DNA of 37,804 nucleotides from Natronomonas sp. CBA1123 (GTDB lineage: Archaea; Halobacteriota; Halobacteria; Halobacteriales; Haloarculaceae). The notes below the pieces were generated by a model. The model saw nothing but the letters and a program-made list of their open reading frames with translations. It was not told the DNA's origin and ran no database searches. Location: contig NZ_WPCC01000030.1 in NCBI RefSeq assembly GCF_009741925.1, positions 1-37,804 on the forward strand, in the 5' to 3' direction. Shown piece after piece: positions 26,897-34,322 of the stretch; within the stretch, counting starts at the first letter, position 1, and each line of letters starts with the position of its first letter. The translations under genes were made by a program, and so were the position numbers.

Positions 26897-29101
26897 GTGT
26901 CTAGTGCCGCCGATGACGACGTCAAGCGGACGGTCGCGGAGGGGCGTGCACAGCTCGGTGCCCTGCTGTCGACCGCACAGACCCATCTGCAGAAGGTGTT
27001 CATCGTCTTCGTCATCGGCCTCATCGGAACCATCTACGTCCTGCGAGCGTTCGTCTGGAGCATCCTGAAGGCCGACCTCAACACGAATCCCGACATCGTC
27101 GTCGTCGCCATCACCCCCTTCGAGGTCATCCTCCTGCAGGTGAAAATCGGCCTCGTCGTCGGGATTCTGCTGTCGGTGCCGATGCTCATCTACTACTCCC
27201 GCGATTCGCTGAAGCAGCGAGGCCGGTGGCCCGACTCGATTCCGTGGTGGAAATCCGCCGGCTTCATTTCGGTCAGCCTCGCGCTGTTCGCCGGCGGCGT
27301 CGCCTACGCCTACAACCTCTTCTTCCCGCTCATGTTCGGCTTCCTCGCGTCGAACGCCGTCGGCGCGGGCTTTCAGCCGACCTACTCGATTTCGATGTGG
27401 GCGCAGTTCATCTTCCTGCTGTCGCTGTCGTTCGGCCTCGCCGCCCAACTGCCCCTGGTGATGAGCACGCTGTCGTACACCGAAATCGTCCCCTACGAGA
27501 CGTTCCGGGACAAGTGGCGCCACGCCGTCGTCGCCATCTTCATCTTCGGCGCGCTGTTCTCCCCGCCGGACCCCTTCACGCAAATCATGTGGGCGGTCCC
27601 CCTCGTGACGCTGTATGGGGTGTCGCTGTATCTGGCGAAAATCGTCGTCACGGCGAAGCGCTCCACCGAGTCGACCGACTTCCGGTCGGTCGCCCGCGCA
27701 CACTGGAACGTCCTCGCTGGGCTGTTCCTCGTCGGCGGCGCCCTCATCTATGCCTTCTACACCTACGGCGGCGTCGGGAGCGTCAACGGCCTGCTGGACT
27801 CCCTCGGGTCCAGTTATCGGTTCATCCCCGCAGGGGAGGCGTACGGCCTCGCCGAAACGACGTACGTCGCACTCGTCAGCGTCCTCTACGGCGCCCTCGC
27901 CGCCGTCGTCGGCTTCGGCTACTTCGTCTACGAGGGCCTCGACGAGAGCGCCAGCCAGTATGCGGTTCCGGGCGGGTCGCCCGCCGACCCCGCCGACATC
28001 GACCTCTCGGAGTTGGACGAGGGCGGCATCCGTGCGGCGCCCGCGGCCGCCTTCGCCCGCCTCGAAGAGGACGAGGCCGTCGCCTTGGCCGGGCAGGCGA
28101 TGGAGGAAGACGACCCCGAGCGCGCACGGGCCATCCTCGACCGCTACGACGACATCAACCCGCCGGAGAGCGACGTGTCCCCGAACGACTTCGAGGACGG
28201 CGGCGACGGGAGCGCCGCGGCCACCGACGCCCAAACGGACGAAGAAGAGGAAGGAGGCATCCTCGCCCGCCGCGGCGCCGGAATGTTGAGCGCCTTCAGC
28301 GAGGACGACATCGACGAGGACGACATCGGCGGCTACGCCTACGACGCCGCCTTCGTTCTCAACAGCGTCACCGCGAAATCGTTCCGGCTGGTCGGCCTGT
28401 TCATGGTCGTGTTGGCCGGGACGTTCTTCGTGCTGTATCAGGGCGGCATCGGCCGACTCAACGACCAGTTCGTCAGCCGGATGCCCTCGGAGTACGCCGC
28501 CGAACAGGTGTCTATCGTCACGCTCCATCCCGTCGAGGCGCTCATCTTCCAAATCAAGGTGGCGACCATCTTCGGGGCTGCCGCCGTGCTGCCGCTGTTG
28601 CTGTACTACGCCTGGCCCTCGCTGAAGGAGCGCGGACTGGCCCGCGGTGACCGCCGCGTCCTGCTCGCGTGGGGCGGCAGCCTCATCGTCGGCATGGCGG
28701 TCGGGAGCATCGTCGGCTTCGTCTACGTCGCGCCGACGGTCATCTCCTGGCTCGCCGCGGACGTCCTCGACGCCGGCATGATAATCGCCTACCGCATCAA
28801 CAACTACGGCTGGCTCATCTTCTTCCTCACCGTCGGCATCGGCATCCTCGCGATGATTCCCGTCTCGATGGTGCTGTTCTACCGCGGGAACATCGTCGCC
28901 TATCGGACGATGCGAACCCGTTGGCGGGAGGTCACCATCGCTGTCCTCGCCGCCGGAGCGCTGCTGTCCCCTCGCGGCGTGTTCACGATGTTCCTCCTCG
29001 GTATCCCCATCGTCTTCGCCTACGGCGTCGGGTTGGCCATCCTGTGGCTGCTCACGCTGGGCGGTCGCCGCGAGCGACAGCGCGTCGAACCGGCCGACTG
29101 A
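26897..29101 (+). CDS. tatCt: Double-length Tat translocase subunit (TatCt, two fused TatC units)
   Basis: The 734-residue protein holds two TatC-like halves. The first (about residues 1-330, from HLQKVFIVFVIG) and second (about 495-720, from NSVTAKSFRLVG) each carry TatC features such as PFEVILLQVKI and HPVEALIFQIKV. They are joined by extra helices and an acidic cytosolic linker at about 360-480 (poly-Asp/Glu). Such a fusion with about 14 helices is known only from haloarchaea and is essential there for Tat export. I use the GTG at 26897 because it gives the N-terminus SSAADDDVKRT that I recall for TatCt, and no ATG lies in a suitable place. tatC is divergent from it. Confidence 0.92.
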   Translation: MSSAADDDVKRTVAEGRAQLGALLSTAQTHLQKVFIVFVIGLIGTIYVLRAFVWSILKADLNTNPDIVVVAITPFEVILLQVKIGLVVGILLSVPMLIYYSRDSLKQRGRWPDSIPWWKSAGFISVSLALFAGGVAYAYNLFFPLMFGFLASNAVGAGFQPTYSISMWAQFIFLLSLSFGLAAQLPLVMSTLSYTEIVPYETFRDKWRHAVVAIFIFGALFSPPDPFTQIMWAVPLVTLYGVSLYLAKIVVTAKRSTESTDFRSVARAHWNVLAGLFLVGGALIYAFYTYGGVGSVNGLLDSLGSSYRFIPAGEAYGLAETTYVALVSVLYGALAAVVGFGYFVYEGLDESASQYAVPGGSPADPADIDLSELDEGGIRAAPAAAFARLEEDEAVALAGQAMEEDDPERARAILDRYDDINPPESDVSPNDFEDGGDGSAAATDAQTDEEEEGGILARRGAGMLSAFSEDDIDEDDIGGYAYDAAFVLNSVTAKSFRLVGLFMVVLAGTFFVLYQGGIGRLNDQFVSRMPSEYAAEQVSIVTLHPVEALIFQIKVATIFGAAAVLPLLLYYAWPSLKERGLARGDRRVLLAWGGSLIVGMAVGSIVGFVYVAPTVISWLAADVLDAGMIIAYRINNYGWLIFFLTVGIGILAMIPVSMVLFYRGNIVAYRTMRTRWREVTIAVLAAGALLSPRGVFTMFLLGIPIVFAYGVGLAILWLLTLGGRRERQRVEPAD

Positions 29102-29103
29102 AG

Positions 29104-29128
29104 CGGTCGCCGGTGCCTTCGGCGACCG
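29104..29128. terminator. Hairpin just after tatCt
   Basis: A perfect 9-bp inverted repeat, CGGTCGCCG and CGGCGACCG with a 7-base loop, starts 2 bases after the tatCt stop. No T-run follows directly; the next AT-rich patch (CTTAAGTAT, about 29146-29154) looks like the promoter of the following gene, which would then be leaderless. It may protect the tatCt mRNA 3' end. Confidence 0.4.
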
Positions 29129-29174
29129 AACCGCGTTGAGAACGGCTTAAGTATTCTCACAGTCATCCCCGAGT

Positions 29175-29350
29175 ATGCCCAAGATAAGCGTCGAGATTCC
29201 AGGGGAACTGCTCGACGACCTCGACGACCACGTCGGCGACGACGGCAAGTACGTCAACCGAAGCGACGCCATCCGGGCGCCATCCGGAAGAACCTCGACA
29301 TCCTCGACGAAATCGACGCCCGCCACGACCGACTGGAGGACGATGAGTAA
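29175..29350 (+). pseudogene. Ribbon-helix-helix (CopG-type) regulator broken by an apparent one-base frameshift
   Basis: The ATG at 29175 starts MPKISVEIPGELLDDL and continues VGDDGKYVNRSDAIRA, the classical strand plus first helix of a haloarchaeal CopG-like DNA-binding protein. After base 29279 the frame turns into Ser/Thr-rich nonsense-like residues, while the frame shifted by one base gives IRKNLDILDEIDARHDRLEDDE and a TAA at 29348-29350, exactly the expected second helix and tail. One base therefore seems missing relative to homologues, between two copies of GCCATCCGG (29268-29276 and 29279-29287). In an intact version the stop would overlap the next gene's ATG by 8 bases. Either a true mutation, a sequencing/assembly error or, less likely, programmed frameshifting; no slippery heptamer is seen. 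Confidence 0.8.
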
Positions 29351-30059
29351 CGCCGTCGAACCGCGGCGAGCGCTCCCGGCGGGCGCCGTCGCACTGGCGG
29401 CGATGTTCGTCACCGCGCTCGTCACTGCACAGGTGACCGCCTCGAAACTCCTGTTGTTCGAATCCCCCATCGGACTGCCGGTGACGGGGACCAGTCTCGT
29501 GTTGCCCGGCGCCGCGCTGGCGTACGCACTCACCTTCCTCGCGACCGACTGCTACACCGAGTTGTACGGCAAACGCGCCGGTCAGGTGCTCGTCAACGTC
29601 GGCTTCCTGATGAACTTCCTGTTGCTCGCGCTCGTCTACAGCACCATCGCCGCACCCGCGGTTCCCGGCCAGCCAATCGACCCCGCGAACTTCGCGGCGG
29701 TGCTCGGACAGAGCGGTCCCCTCGTCATCGCCAGCCTCGCGGCGTACCTCGTCAGTCAGAACTACGACGTCGTCGTCTTTCACAAACTCAAGGAACTCAC
29801 CGACGGCGAGATGCTGTGGCTCCGCAACATCGCCTCGACGGGGACGAGTCAGGCCATCGATACGGTCATTTTCGTCGGGTTGGGTTTCTACGTCCTCCCA
29901 CAACTCGGCTTCGGGGCGACCTACGAGGTCGGCTTCGTCCTCTCGCTCATCGTCGGCCAGTACGTCCTGAAGCTCCTCATCGCACTCGTCGATACGCCGT
30001 TCGTCTACCTCATCACCGGGGCGATTCGCCGCTCCGATGACGGCGTCGCACCGGTCTAA
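29343..30059 (+). CDS. Queuosine-precursor transporter family protein (YhhQ-like)
   Basis: The 238-residue membrane protein has about six to seven hydrophobic helices. Family landmarks are TAQVTASKLLLF near residue 27, LAYALTFLATDCYTELYGKRAG in the second helix region, VVVFHKLKELTDGEMLWLRNIASTGTSQ, and DTVIFVGLGF. These match the YhhQ/vitamin-uptake-like family. In archaea a likely cargo is a 7-deazaguanine base such as preQ0 for archaeosine in tRNA; this is inference. The ATG at 29343 is the start expected from the overlap with the regulator stop. Because of the frameshift upstream, the frame is now continuous with the regulator's start, so a 294-residue fusion from 29175 is formally possible. 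Confidence 0.85.
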   Translation: MSNAVEPRRALPAGAVALAAMFVTALVTAQVTASKLLLFESPIGLPVTGTSLVLPGAALAYALTFLATDCYTELYGKRAGQVLVNVGFLMNFLLLALVYSTIAAPAVPGQPIDPANFAAVLGQSGPLVIASLAAYLVSQNYDVVVFHKLKELTDGEMLWLRNIASTGTSQAIDTVIFVGLGFYVLPQLGFGATYEVGFVLSLIVGQYVLKLLIALVDTPFVYLITGAIRRSDDGVAPV

Positions 30060-30101
30060 TCCGCAGGAACGCTTTTCACGTCGCGTGCGAACGTACCGGT
30101 T

Positions 30102-30299
30102 ATGTTGCCCCTCCAATTCGGCATCCCCGGCGGCCCGGAACTGCTCATCATCTTCCTGATACTGTTCCTTTTCGCAGTGCCAGTGTTGCTCGTCGTCCTG
30201 TTTCTCGTGAGCAGAAGCGGCGGCAGCGACCGCGTCGAGGAACTCGAAGCCAGAGTCGAAGAACTCGAAAACGAACTCGAAGAGGAGCGCTCGCGTTAG
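30102..30299 (+). CDS. Small single-helix membrane protein with coiled-coil tail (TatA-like appearance)
   Basis: The 65-residue protein has an N-terminal GIPGGPELLII segment, a hydrophobic helix to about residue 38, and then a charged helical tail with heptad pattern (RVEELEARVEELENELEEE). The opening resembles the start of TatA pore subunits, and tatC/tatCt are 1-4 kb away, but the FG hinge and KLP motif of TatA are absent, so I do not call it TatA. It could be an anchor or scaffold protein. A TATA-like CGCTTTTCAC at about 30068-30077 suits a leaderless mRNA. The stop overlaps by 4 bases that of the convergent rlmE. Confidence 0.65.
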   Translation: MLPLQFGIPGGPELLIIFLILFLFAVPVLLVVLFLVSRSGGSDRVEELEARVEELENELEEERSR

Positions 30300-31054
30300 T
30301 CGACCCGTTCGGCGAAGCCGAAGCGTGGCTTCACGTCGGTCACCCGCACCTCGACGGTCTCGCCCGCCTCGGTCCCAGAGACGAACAGCGTGTACCCTTC
30401 GACCTTCGCGATGCCGTCGCCCTCGCTGCCGACGTCCTCGATGTCGACTTCGAGTTGGTCACCCTCCCGAACCGGCGCGGTGAGTCGGCCTTTCGCGACC
30501 ATGAACAGCTCCGAGGAGGAGTCCCGGGAGGCCTTCGGGTGAATCGTACGGACGTACTCGAACTCCTCGTCGATGTCGGCCCGCAGGTCGTCGGTGTCCG
30601 GTCCCTCGAACACTTTCGCGACGAAGTCCCCGCCCGGAGCCAGCAGTTCGAGGCTGGTCTCGAAGGCCATCCGGGCGAGATACACCGACCGCGCGTGGTC
30701 CAGCGAGTACTCGCCGGTCATGTTCGGCGCCATGTCCGAAACCACGGTGTCGGCCTCGCCGACCGTATCGATAACCTTCTCGCGAGTGTCGCCTTCGGTC
30801 ATGTCGCCGCGGACAGTCTCGACGCCGTCGATTGGCTTGATGCGCTGGAGGTCGACGCCGACGACGGTGCCCGACTCGCCGGCCAACTCCGAGGCGACCT
30901 GCAGCCACCCACCCGGCGCCGCCCCGAGGTCGACGACGGTGTCGCCTTCGCTGATGAGCCCCGCCTCCTCGTTCAGTTGCTTGAGTTTGTACGCCGCCCG
31001 GGAGCGATACCCTTCCTGTTTCGCCCGGTTGTAGTAGTCGTCCTTGCGAGTCAT
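30296..31054 (-). CDS. rlmE: 23S rRNA (uridine-2'-O-)-methyltransferase RlmE/FtsJ with TRAM domain
   Basis: The 252-residue enzyme methylates ribose 2'-O of rRNA using S-adenosylmethionine. The catalytic K-D-K-E tetrad is readable as K23, D107 (VVSDMAPN), K147 (DFVAKVFEG) and E182 (SSELFMVAKG). The SAM-binding motif is DLGAAPGGW at 42-50, and D84 in RGDMTEGD lies in the cofactor pocket region. After about residue 195 a TRAM domain (GDQLEVDIEDVGSEGDGIAKVEG), an RNA-binding beta-barrel found on archaeal RNA-modifying enzymes, extends the protein beyond the bacterial length. The ATG at 31054 gives the usual start TRKDDYYNRAKQEGYRSR. Confidence 0.93.
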   Translation of the reverse strand: MTRKDDYYNRAKQEGYRSRAAYKLKQLNEEAGLISEGDTVVDLGAAPGGWLQVASELAGESGTVVGVDLQRIKPIDGVETVRGDMTEGDTREKVIDTVGEADTVVSDMAPNMTGEYSLDHARSVYLARMAFETSLELLAPGGDFVAKVFEGPDTDDLRADIDEEFEYVRTIHPKASRDSSSELFMVAKGRLTAPVREGDQLEVDIEDVGSEGDGIAKVEGYTLFVSGTEAGETVEVRVTDVKPRFGFAERVD

Positions 31055-31190
31055 GTGTACCCCACCGGATTCCGTGTCGGAACGGCCGGCGAATTCGCGT
31101 TCATATCGGGACTGACGCCGCCGAATCGGAAATGGGCATCGGATAGCGCTGGTCGACGGCGAGCGTCGTCCCTGACGGCCCGTTTCGTCC

Positions 31191-31202
31191 CCATTTATTT
31201 TA
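31191..31202 (+). promoter_or_regulatory. Probable promoter of the FilR1-type regulator gene
   Basis: CCATTTATTTTA, about 25-34 bases upstream of the ATG at 31225, is the strongest TATA-like element in this gap and predicts a leaderless or nearly leaderless mRNA. The rest of the 31055-31190 gap holds no gene I can support. Confidence 0.55.
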
Positions 31203-31224
31203 GAATACGACCCGAAGCACCCGT

Positions 31225-32025
31225 ATGGTTGACGCTCACGCCGAGCTCGATTTTCTGATTCGCTCGGAAAACCGGGTGACTGTTCTCAGTCTGTTGGCGA
31301 GGCGTCGCTACTCCGAACGCGAACTCGTCGAGACGACGGAGATGTCCAAGACGACCGTCAATCGAATACTCGAAGATTTCACCGAGCGGGGCTGGATCGA
31401 AGAGGCCGACGAGGCGTACACGACCACTCGGTTCGGAGACGTACTCGCGGACGATTACGAACGGTTCCGGGAGTCGATGGACCTCGCCAGCCGTCTCGGG
31501 CCGTATCGACATCTCCTTCCGATGGAGGAGATGGGCTTCGACCTCCGCCTGCTCACCGACGCGAAGGTCACCGACCCCGACCGTCTCGACACCCTCCAGA
31601 GCGTCGACCGCTGGACCGAGCTCATCCGCCAAGCCGACCGCGTTCGGTTCCTCGCGAACACGGCCAACGAGCCGATTATCCGAACCACCCGAAACGCTAT
31701 CGTCGAGGACGACACGGCCCACGAATCCGTCTTTACGCCAGCGCTGTACGACTACATCCGAAAGCGCCCCAGTCTGTGTGAGATGTTTCGGGAGATGTTA
31801 CGCGAGGGGGCGAGTTTCTATCGAGCGGCCGATGGGACGGACATGCCGTGGTTTATCGCCCTGTACGACGACCTCGTCGGCGTCGGCGGGTTCGACGAGT
31901 CCGGGACTGTTCAGACCGGCTTCGAATCCGACGCCGAACCGGTCTTCGAGTGGGCCGAAGGGACCTTCGAGTCCCACCGGGTAGATGCGACACCCCTCAC
32001 CGTCGAGGACTTCCCGGTCGAGTAG
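31225..32025 (+). CDS. Winged-helix transcriptional regulator with FilR1-type sensor domain
   Basis: The 266-residue protein has an N-terminal winged helix-turn-helix (about residues 8-65; recognition region ELVETTEMSKTTVNRILEDF) and a C-terminal alpha/beta domain (about 95-265) of the FilR1-middle type, common in haloarchaeal one-component regulators. It contains several conserved-looking segments such as VRFLANTANEPI and MFREMLREGASFYRAADGTDMPWFIALYDD. The ligand is unknown. It stands directly upstream of the micro-ORF/SnoaL/FAD cassette on the same strand, separated by a terminator-like hairpin, so it is a plausible local regulator. The TATA box lies just upstream of the chosen ATG. Confidence 0.83.
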   Translation: MVDAHAELDFLIRSENRVTVLSLLARRRYSERELVETTEMSKTTVNRILEDFTERGWIEEADEAYTTTRFGDVLADDYERFRESMDLASRLGPYRHLLPMEEMGFDLRLLTDAKVTDPDRLDTLQSVDRWTELIRQADRVRFLANTANEPIIRTTRNAIVEDDTAHESVFTPALYDYIRKRPSLCEMFREMLREGASFYRAADGTDMPWFIALYDDLVGVGGFDESGTVQTGFESDAEPVFEWAEGTFESHRVDATPLTVEDFPVE

Positions 32026-32047
32026 ACATCGTGTCGCTCCGCGACAG

Positions 32048-32073
32048 CCCCTGCAATATCGCAGGGGTTGTTT
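32048..32073 (+). terminator. Probable terminator of the regulator gene
   Basis: CCCCTGC-aatatc-GCAGGGG, a perfect 7-bp stem with a 6-base loop, is followed directly by TTGTTT. It begins 22 bases after the regulator stop. A separate TATA-like GATAATAAC at about 32100-32108 then marks a likely new promoter for the cassette starting at 32156. Confidence 0.6.
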
Positions 32074-32155
32074 CAGCTCATGGTTTGTATCATTTCACCG
32101 ATAATAACTAAGTGCGTCTCTCCACCTTATTCGACCGGGGTACACGGGTGGTAAG

Positions 32156-32251
32156 ATGAACGTCAGCAGCGACACAGGAGAGACCAACAGTCACACACGG
32201 GAAACGCTTCGACGGCTTTGGGAGCGGCTGTTCGGGGGTGGTGTGCAATGA
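32156..32251 (+). CDS. 31-residue micro-ORF at the head of the SnoaL/FAD cassette
   Basis: ATG at 32156 to TGA at 32249-32251 encodes a short peptide with a polar N-terminus (MNVSSDTGETNSHT) and a basic, amphipathic C-terminal helix (RETLRRLWERLFGGG). It overlaps the following SnoaL-like gene by 4 bases (ATGA), so ribosomes could pass from one to the other. It lies about 25 bases beyond the expected transcription start from the TATA-like GATAATAAC near 32100. A weak Shine-Dalgarno-like GGGTGG stands 7 bases before the ATG. It could be a leader peptide, a partner of the enzymes or chance. I know no family for it. Confidence 0.5.
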   Translation: MNVSSDTGETNSHTRETLRRLWERLFGGGVQ

Positions 32252-32733
32252 GCCAAAGCGCACTGGCCGACCGGAAGACGGCGTACCACGACGCCTACAT
32301 CGAGGCGTGGAACGACCACGACCCCGATGGTGTGGTCGAACAGTTCGCGGACGGGGGAACGTACGTCGACCCGCTCTTCGAGGAGCCAATCGGGGGCGAG
32401 GAAATCGCCGAGTTCGTCAGACTCACTGCCGAGCGGTTCCCGGATTTCCGGTTCGAACAACGTCACGTGTTGGACGTACCCGAAGAGAGTATCCGAATCG
32501 AGGAGTGGACGATGCACGGGACACACGAGGGGATGCGCGAGGGACTGCCACCGACCGGGAACACCATCGCACTCGACGGGACGAGCGTCGTCGAAATCGG
32601 TGCCGGCGGCATCCGAGAAATCAGAGGGTACTACGACCAGAAGGAGTTGGCCGAGCAACTCGGATTGACCTTCCCCGCGGTTGTCGGTCAACTGCCCACG
32701 ATGGTCGTCGGGGCCGCAAAGGAGGTGTTGTGA
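32248..32733 (+). CDS. SnoaL-like / NTF2-fold protein (polyketide-cyclase type)
   Basis: The 161-residue protein has the NTF2-like cone fold pattern of SnoaL ester cyclases: first helix AYIEAWNDHDPDGVVEQFADGG, then strands with TYVDPLFEEPIGGEEI, RFPDFRFEQRHVL and EWTMHGTHEGM, ending in the core strand IREIRGYYDQKELAEQLGL. Related proteins catalyse aldol-type cyclisations or bind small hydrophobic molecules; here only a ligand-binding or cyclase/isomerase role can be suggested. The ATG at 32248 overlaps the 31-residue micro-ORF stop. An FAD monooxygenase is encoded just downstream, a combination often seen in aromatic/polyketide tailoring. Confidence 0.82.
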   Translation: MSQSALADRKTAYHDAYIEAWNDHDPDGVVEQFADGGTYVDPLFEEPIGGEEIAEFVRLTAERFPDFRFEQRHVLDVPEESIRIEEWTMHGTHEGMREGLPPTGNTIALDGTSVVEIGAGGIREIRGYYDQKELAEQLGLTFPAVVGQLPTMVVGAAKEVL

Positions 32734-32738
32734 GAAGC

Positions 32739-32828
32739 ATGTCGAGTCCGGAAGTCACCGACGCATCGCTTCTTTTCACGTTGGGGATTGCCTCCGAGTG
32801 TGGCGAGTTCATCGTGGAGCATCTATGA
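32739..32828 (+). CDS. 29-residue micro-ORF between the SnoaL-like and FAD monooxygenase genes
   Basis: ATG at 32739 to TGA at 32826-32828 encodes a small hydrophobic peptide: polar MSSPEVTD, then SLLFTLGIASECGEFIVEHL with one cysteine. The stop overlaps the monooxygenase ATG by 4 bases (ATGA). A strong Shine-Dalgarno match, GGAGGTG at 32721-32727, sits inside the last codons of the SnoaL-like gene 11 bases before this ATG, and no other start uses it. The monooxygenase has only a weaker GGAG nearby. These features favour real translation. It may be a translational coupler, a small subunit, or a decayed gene remnant. Confidence 0.55.
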   Translation: MSSPEVTDASLLFTLGIASECGEFIVEHL

Positions 32829-34183
32829 CTGTCGCTACGATTCCGGAGTACGACCACAGCAACGTCGCGATGGTCGGCGAGCACGCCGTCGTCGTCGGCG
32901 GAAGTATGGCTGGACTGGTCGCCGCGCGTGTGCTCGCGGACGCGTTCGAGCGAGTGACCGTAATCGAGCGGGACGCCTTTCCCGACGAACCGAGACCCCG
33001 CCGTGGCGTTCCGCAGGGAAACCACGTCCACGCGCTGCTCGAAGCCGGACGGGACACCCTCGAAGACCTGTTTCCGGGGTACAGCGACGACCTCGTCTCG
33101 GCGGGGGCGATGGACATCGACCTCTCGACCGATTTCAACTTCTACGACGAAGGAGATTTCGTCGCAAGCGGTTCACACCACGTGTCGATGTACTGTGCGA
33201 CCCGGCCCCTCATCGAATACGTGACATGGCGCCGACTCGCGGCAATCGATGGCGTGGCGCTCCGTGACGAGTGCCACCTGACGGAGTATCTCATGGACGA
33301 CACCGGGACGACCGTCGTTGGCGTGACGGTCCGAGACGAGACAGGGACCACCGAAGAGGTCGAGGCCGACCTCGTCGTCGATTGTACGGGTCGGACGTCG
33401 TCGACACCCGAGTGGCTCGCCGACCACGGCTACCGACGACCCCCGAGAGACGAGGTGGAAATCGACCTCGTGTACAGTACGATACTCGTCGAACGGCCAC
33501 CGACGGACATGCGAGCGTTCCACGTGATGCCGTGTCCGCCACGAGCTCGGAGCACGGTCACGCTCCCAATCGAGGACGACCGCTGGGTCGTGACGCTGTC
33601 GGGGCTCCACGGCGACCATCCACCCGCTGACCTCGACGGGATGTTGGAGTTCGCCAAGAGCCTCCCGGTCGACGCAGTCGCCCGGATTATCGAGGACCAC
33701 GAAATCGTCTCCGACGGCGTCGAACAGTACCCGTTCCCGGCGAATTTGCGACGACGATACTGGGAGTTAGAGCGGTTTCCCGATGGACTCGTCGTCCTCG
33801 GAGACACTATCGCGAGTTTCAATCCCATCTACGGACAGGGGATGTCGGTGGCCGCTCTGGAGGGGCTCCAGCTCCATCACGCGCTTGCTGCAGGCGGACG
33901 GGATGACCTCGCCGTGCGCTTTTTCAACCGTGTCGAGAGCGTCGTCGACAACGCGTGGAACGTCTCCGTTGGCTCGGATTTCCGCTTCGAGGAGACCACC
34001 GGACCGAAGCCACCGGGAACCGACATCCTCAACCGATACTTGTCCCGAATGACGCGGAAGGCCCACGACGACGGGACGCTGGCCGACGCTTACAGCCGTG
34101 TCGTCACCATGGAGGAACCCCCGACCTCGTTGCTCCGTCCATCCATCGTGTGGCGTGTGGTCAAACCGTCGCTCACCACCTAG
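32825..34183 (+). CDS. FAD-dependent monooxygenase (aromatic-hydroxylase/PHBH superfamily)
   Basis: The 452-residue flavoprotein has the ADP-binding motif VVVGGSMAGLVAARVLAD near residues 21-38, with acidic end VIERD, the segment RRGVPQGNHVHALLEAGRD, DLVVDCTGRTS in the middle, and the second FAD motif LVVLGDTIASFNPIYGQGMS near residue 325. This set is typical of flavin monooxygenases acting on hydrophobic or aromatic compounds, best known to me from actinobacterial secondary-metabolite clusters. Substrate and product are unknown. Its ATG overlaps the 29-residue micro-ORF stop. Apparent actinobacterial flavour raises the possibility of horizontal transfer, unproven here. Confidence 0.87.
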   Translation: MTVATIPEYDHSNVAMVGEHAVVVGGSMAGLVAARVLADAFERVTVIERDAFPDEPRPRRGVPQGNHVHALLEAGRDTLEDLFPGYSDDLVSAGAMDIDLSTDFNFYDEGDFVASGSHHVSMYCATRPLIEYVTWRRLAAIDGVALRDECHLTEYLMDDTGTTVVGVTVRDETGTTEEVEADLVVDCTGRTSSTPEWLADHGYRRPPRDEVEIDLVYSTILVERPPTDMRAFHVMPCPPRARSTVTLPIEDDRWVVTLSGLHGDHPPADLDGMLEFAKSLPVDAVARIIEDHEIVSDGVEQYPFPANLRRRYWELERFPDGLVVLGDTIASFNPIYGQGMSVAALEGLQLHHALAAGGRDDLAVRFFNRVESVVDNAWNVSVGSDFRFEETTGPKPPGTDILNRYLSRMTRKAHDDGTLADAYSRVVTMEEPPTSLLRPSIVWRVVKPSLTT

Positions 34184-34286
34184 CAGGTGGAACTGCCGGC
34201 GAGAGTGGTCGAGGCCACCACGACTCGCGGGTGCTGAGCAAAGCGACGAACGGTTCGAGACCACACTGGTTCGGCAATTCCTGCCA

Positions 34287-34294
34287 GTTTTTAA
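34287..34294 (+). promoter_or_regulatory. Probable lpdA promoter
   Basis: GTTTTTAA centred about 32 bases upstream of the lpdA ATG (34323) is a good TATA-like box and predicts a leader of only a few bases. It separates lpdA from the monooxygenase cassette; the rest of 34184-34322 shows nothing further. Confidence 0.55.
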
Positions 34295-34322
34295 CCCCGG
34301 CGTGAGAGTGGGCTGACAAGGA

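Noticed and set aside
26801-28552. 584-residue N-terminal extension of tatC on the minus strand
   Set aside because: It is the complement of tatCt, and tatC is a normal full-length protein from the ATG at 26800.
29175-30059. Genuine single-gene fusion of regulator and transporter
   Set aside because: The joining segment is out-of-frame nonsense-like sequence, while the shifted frame restores a normal regulator end; kept only as a formal possibility.
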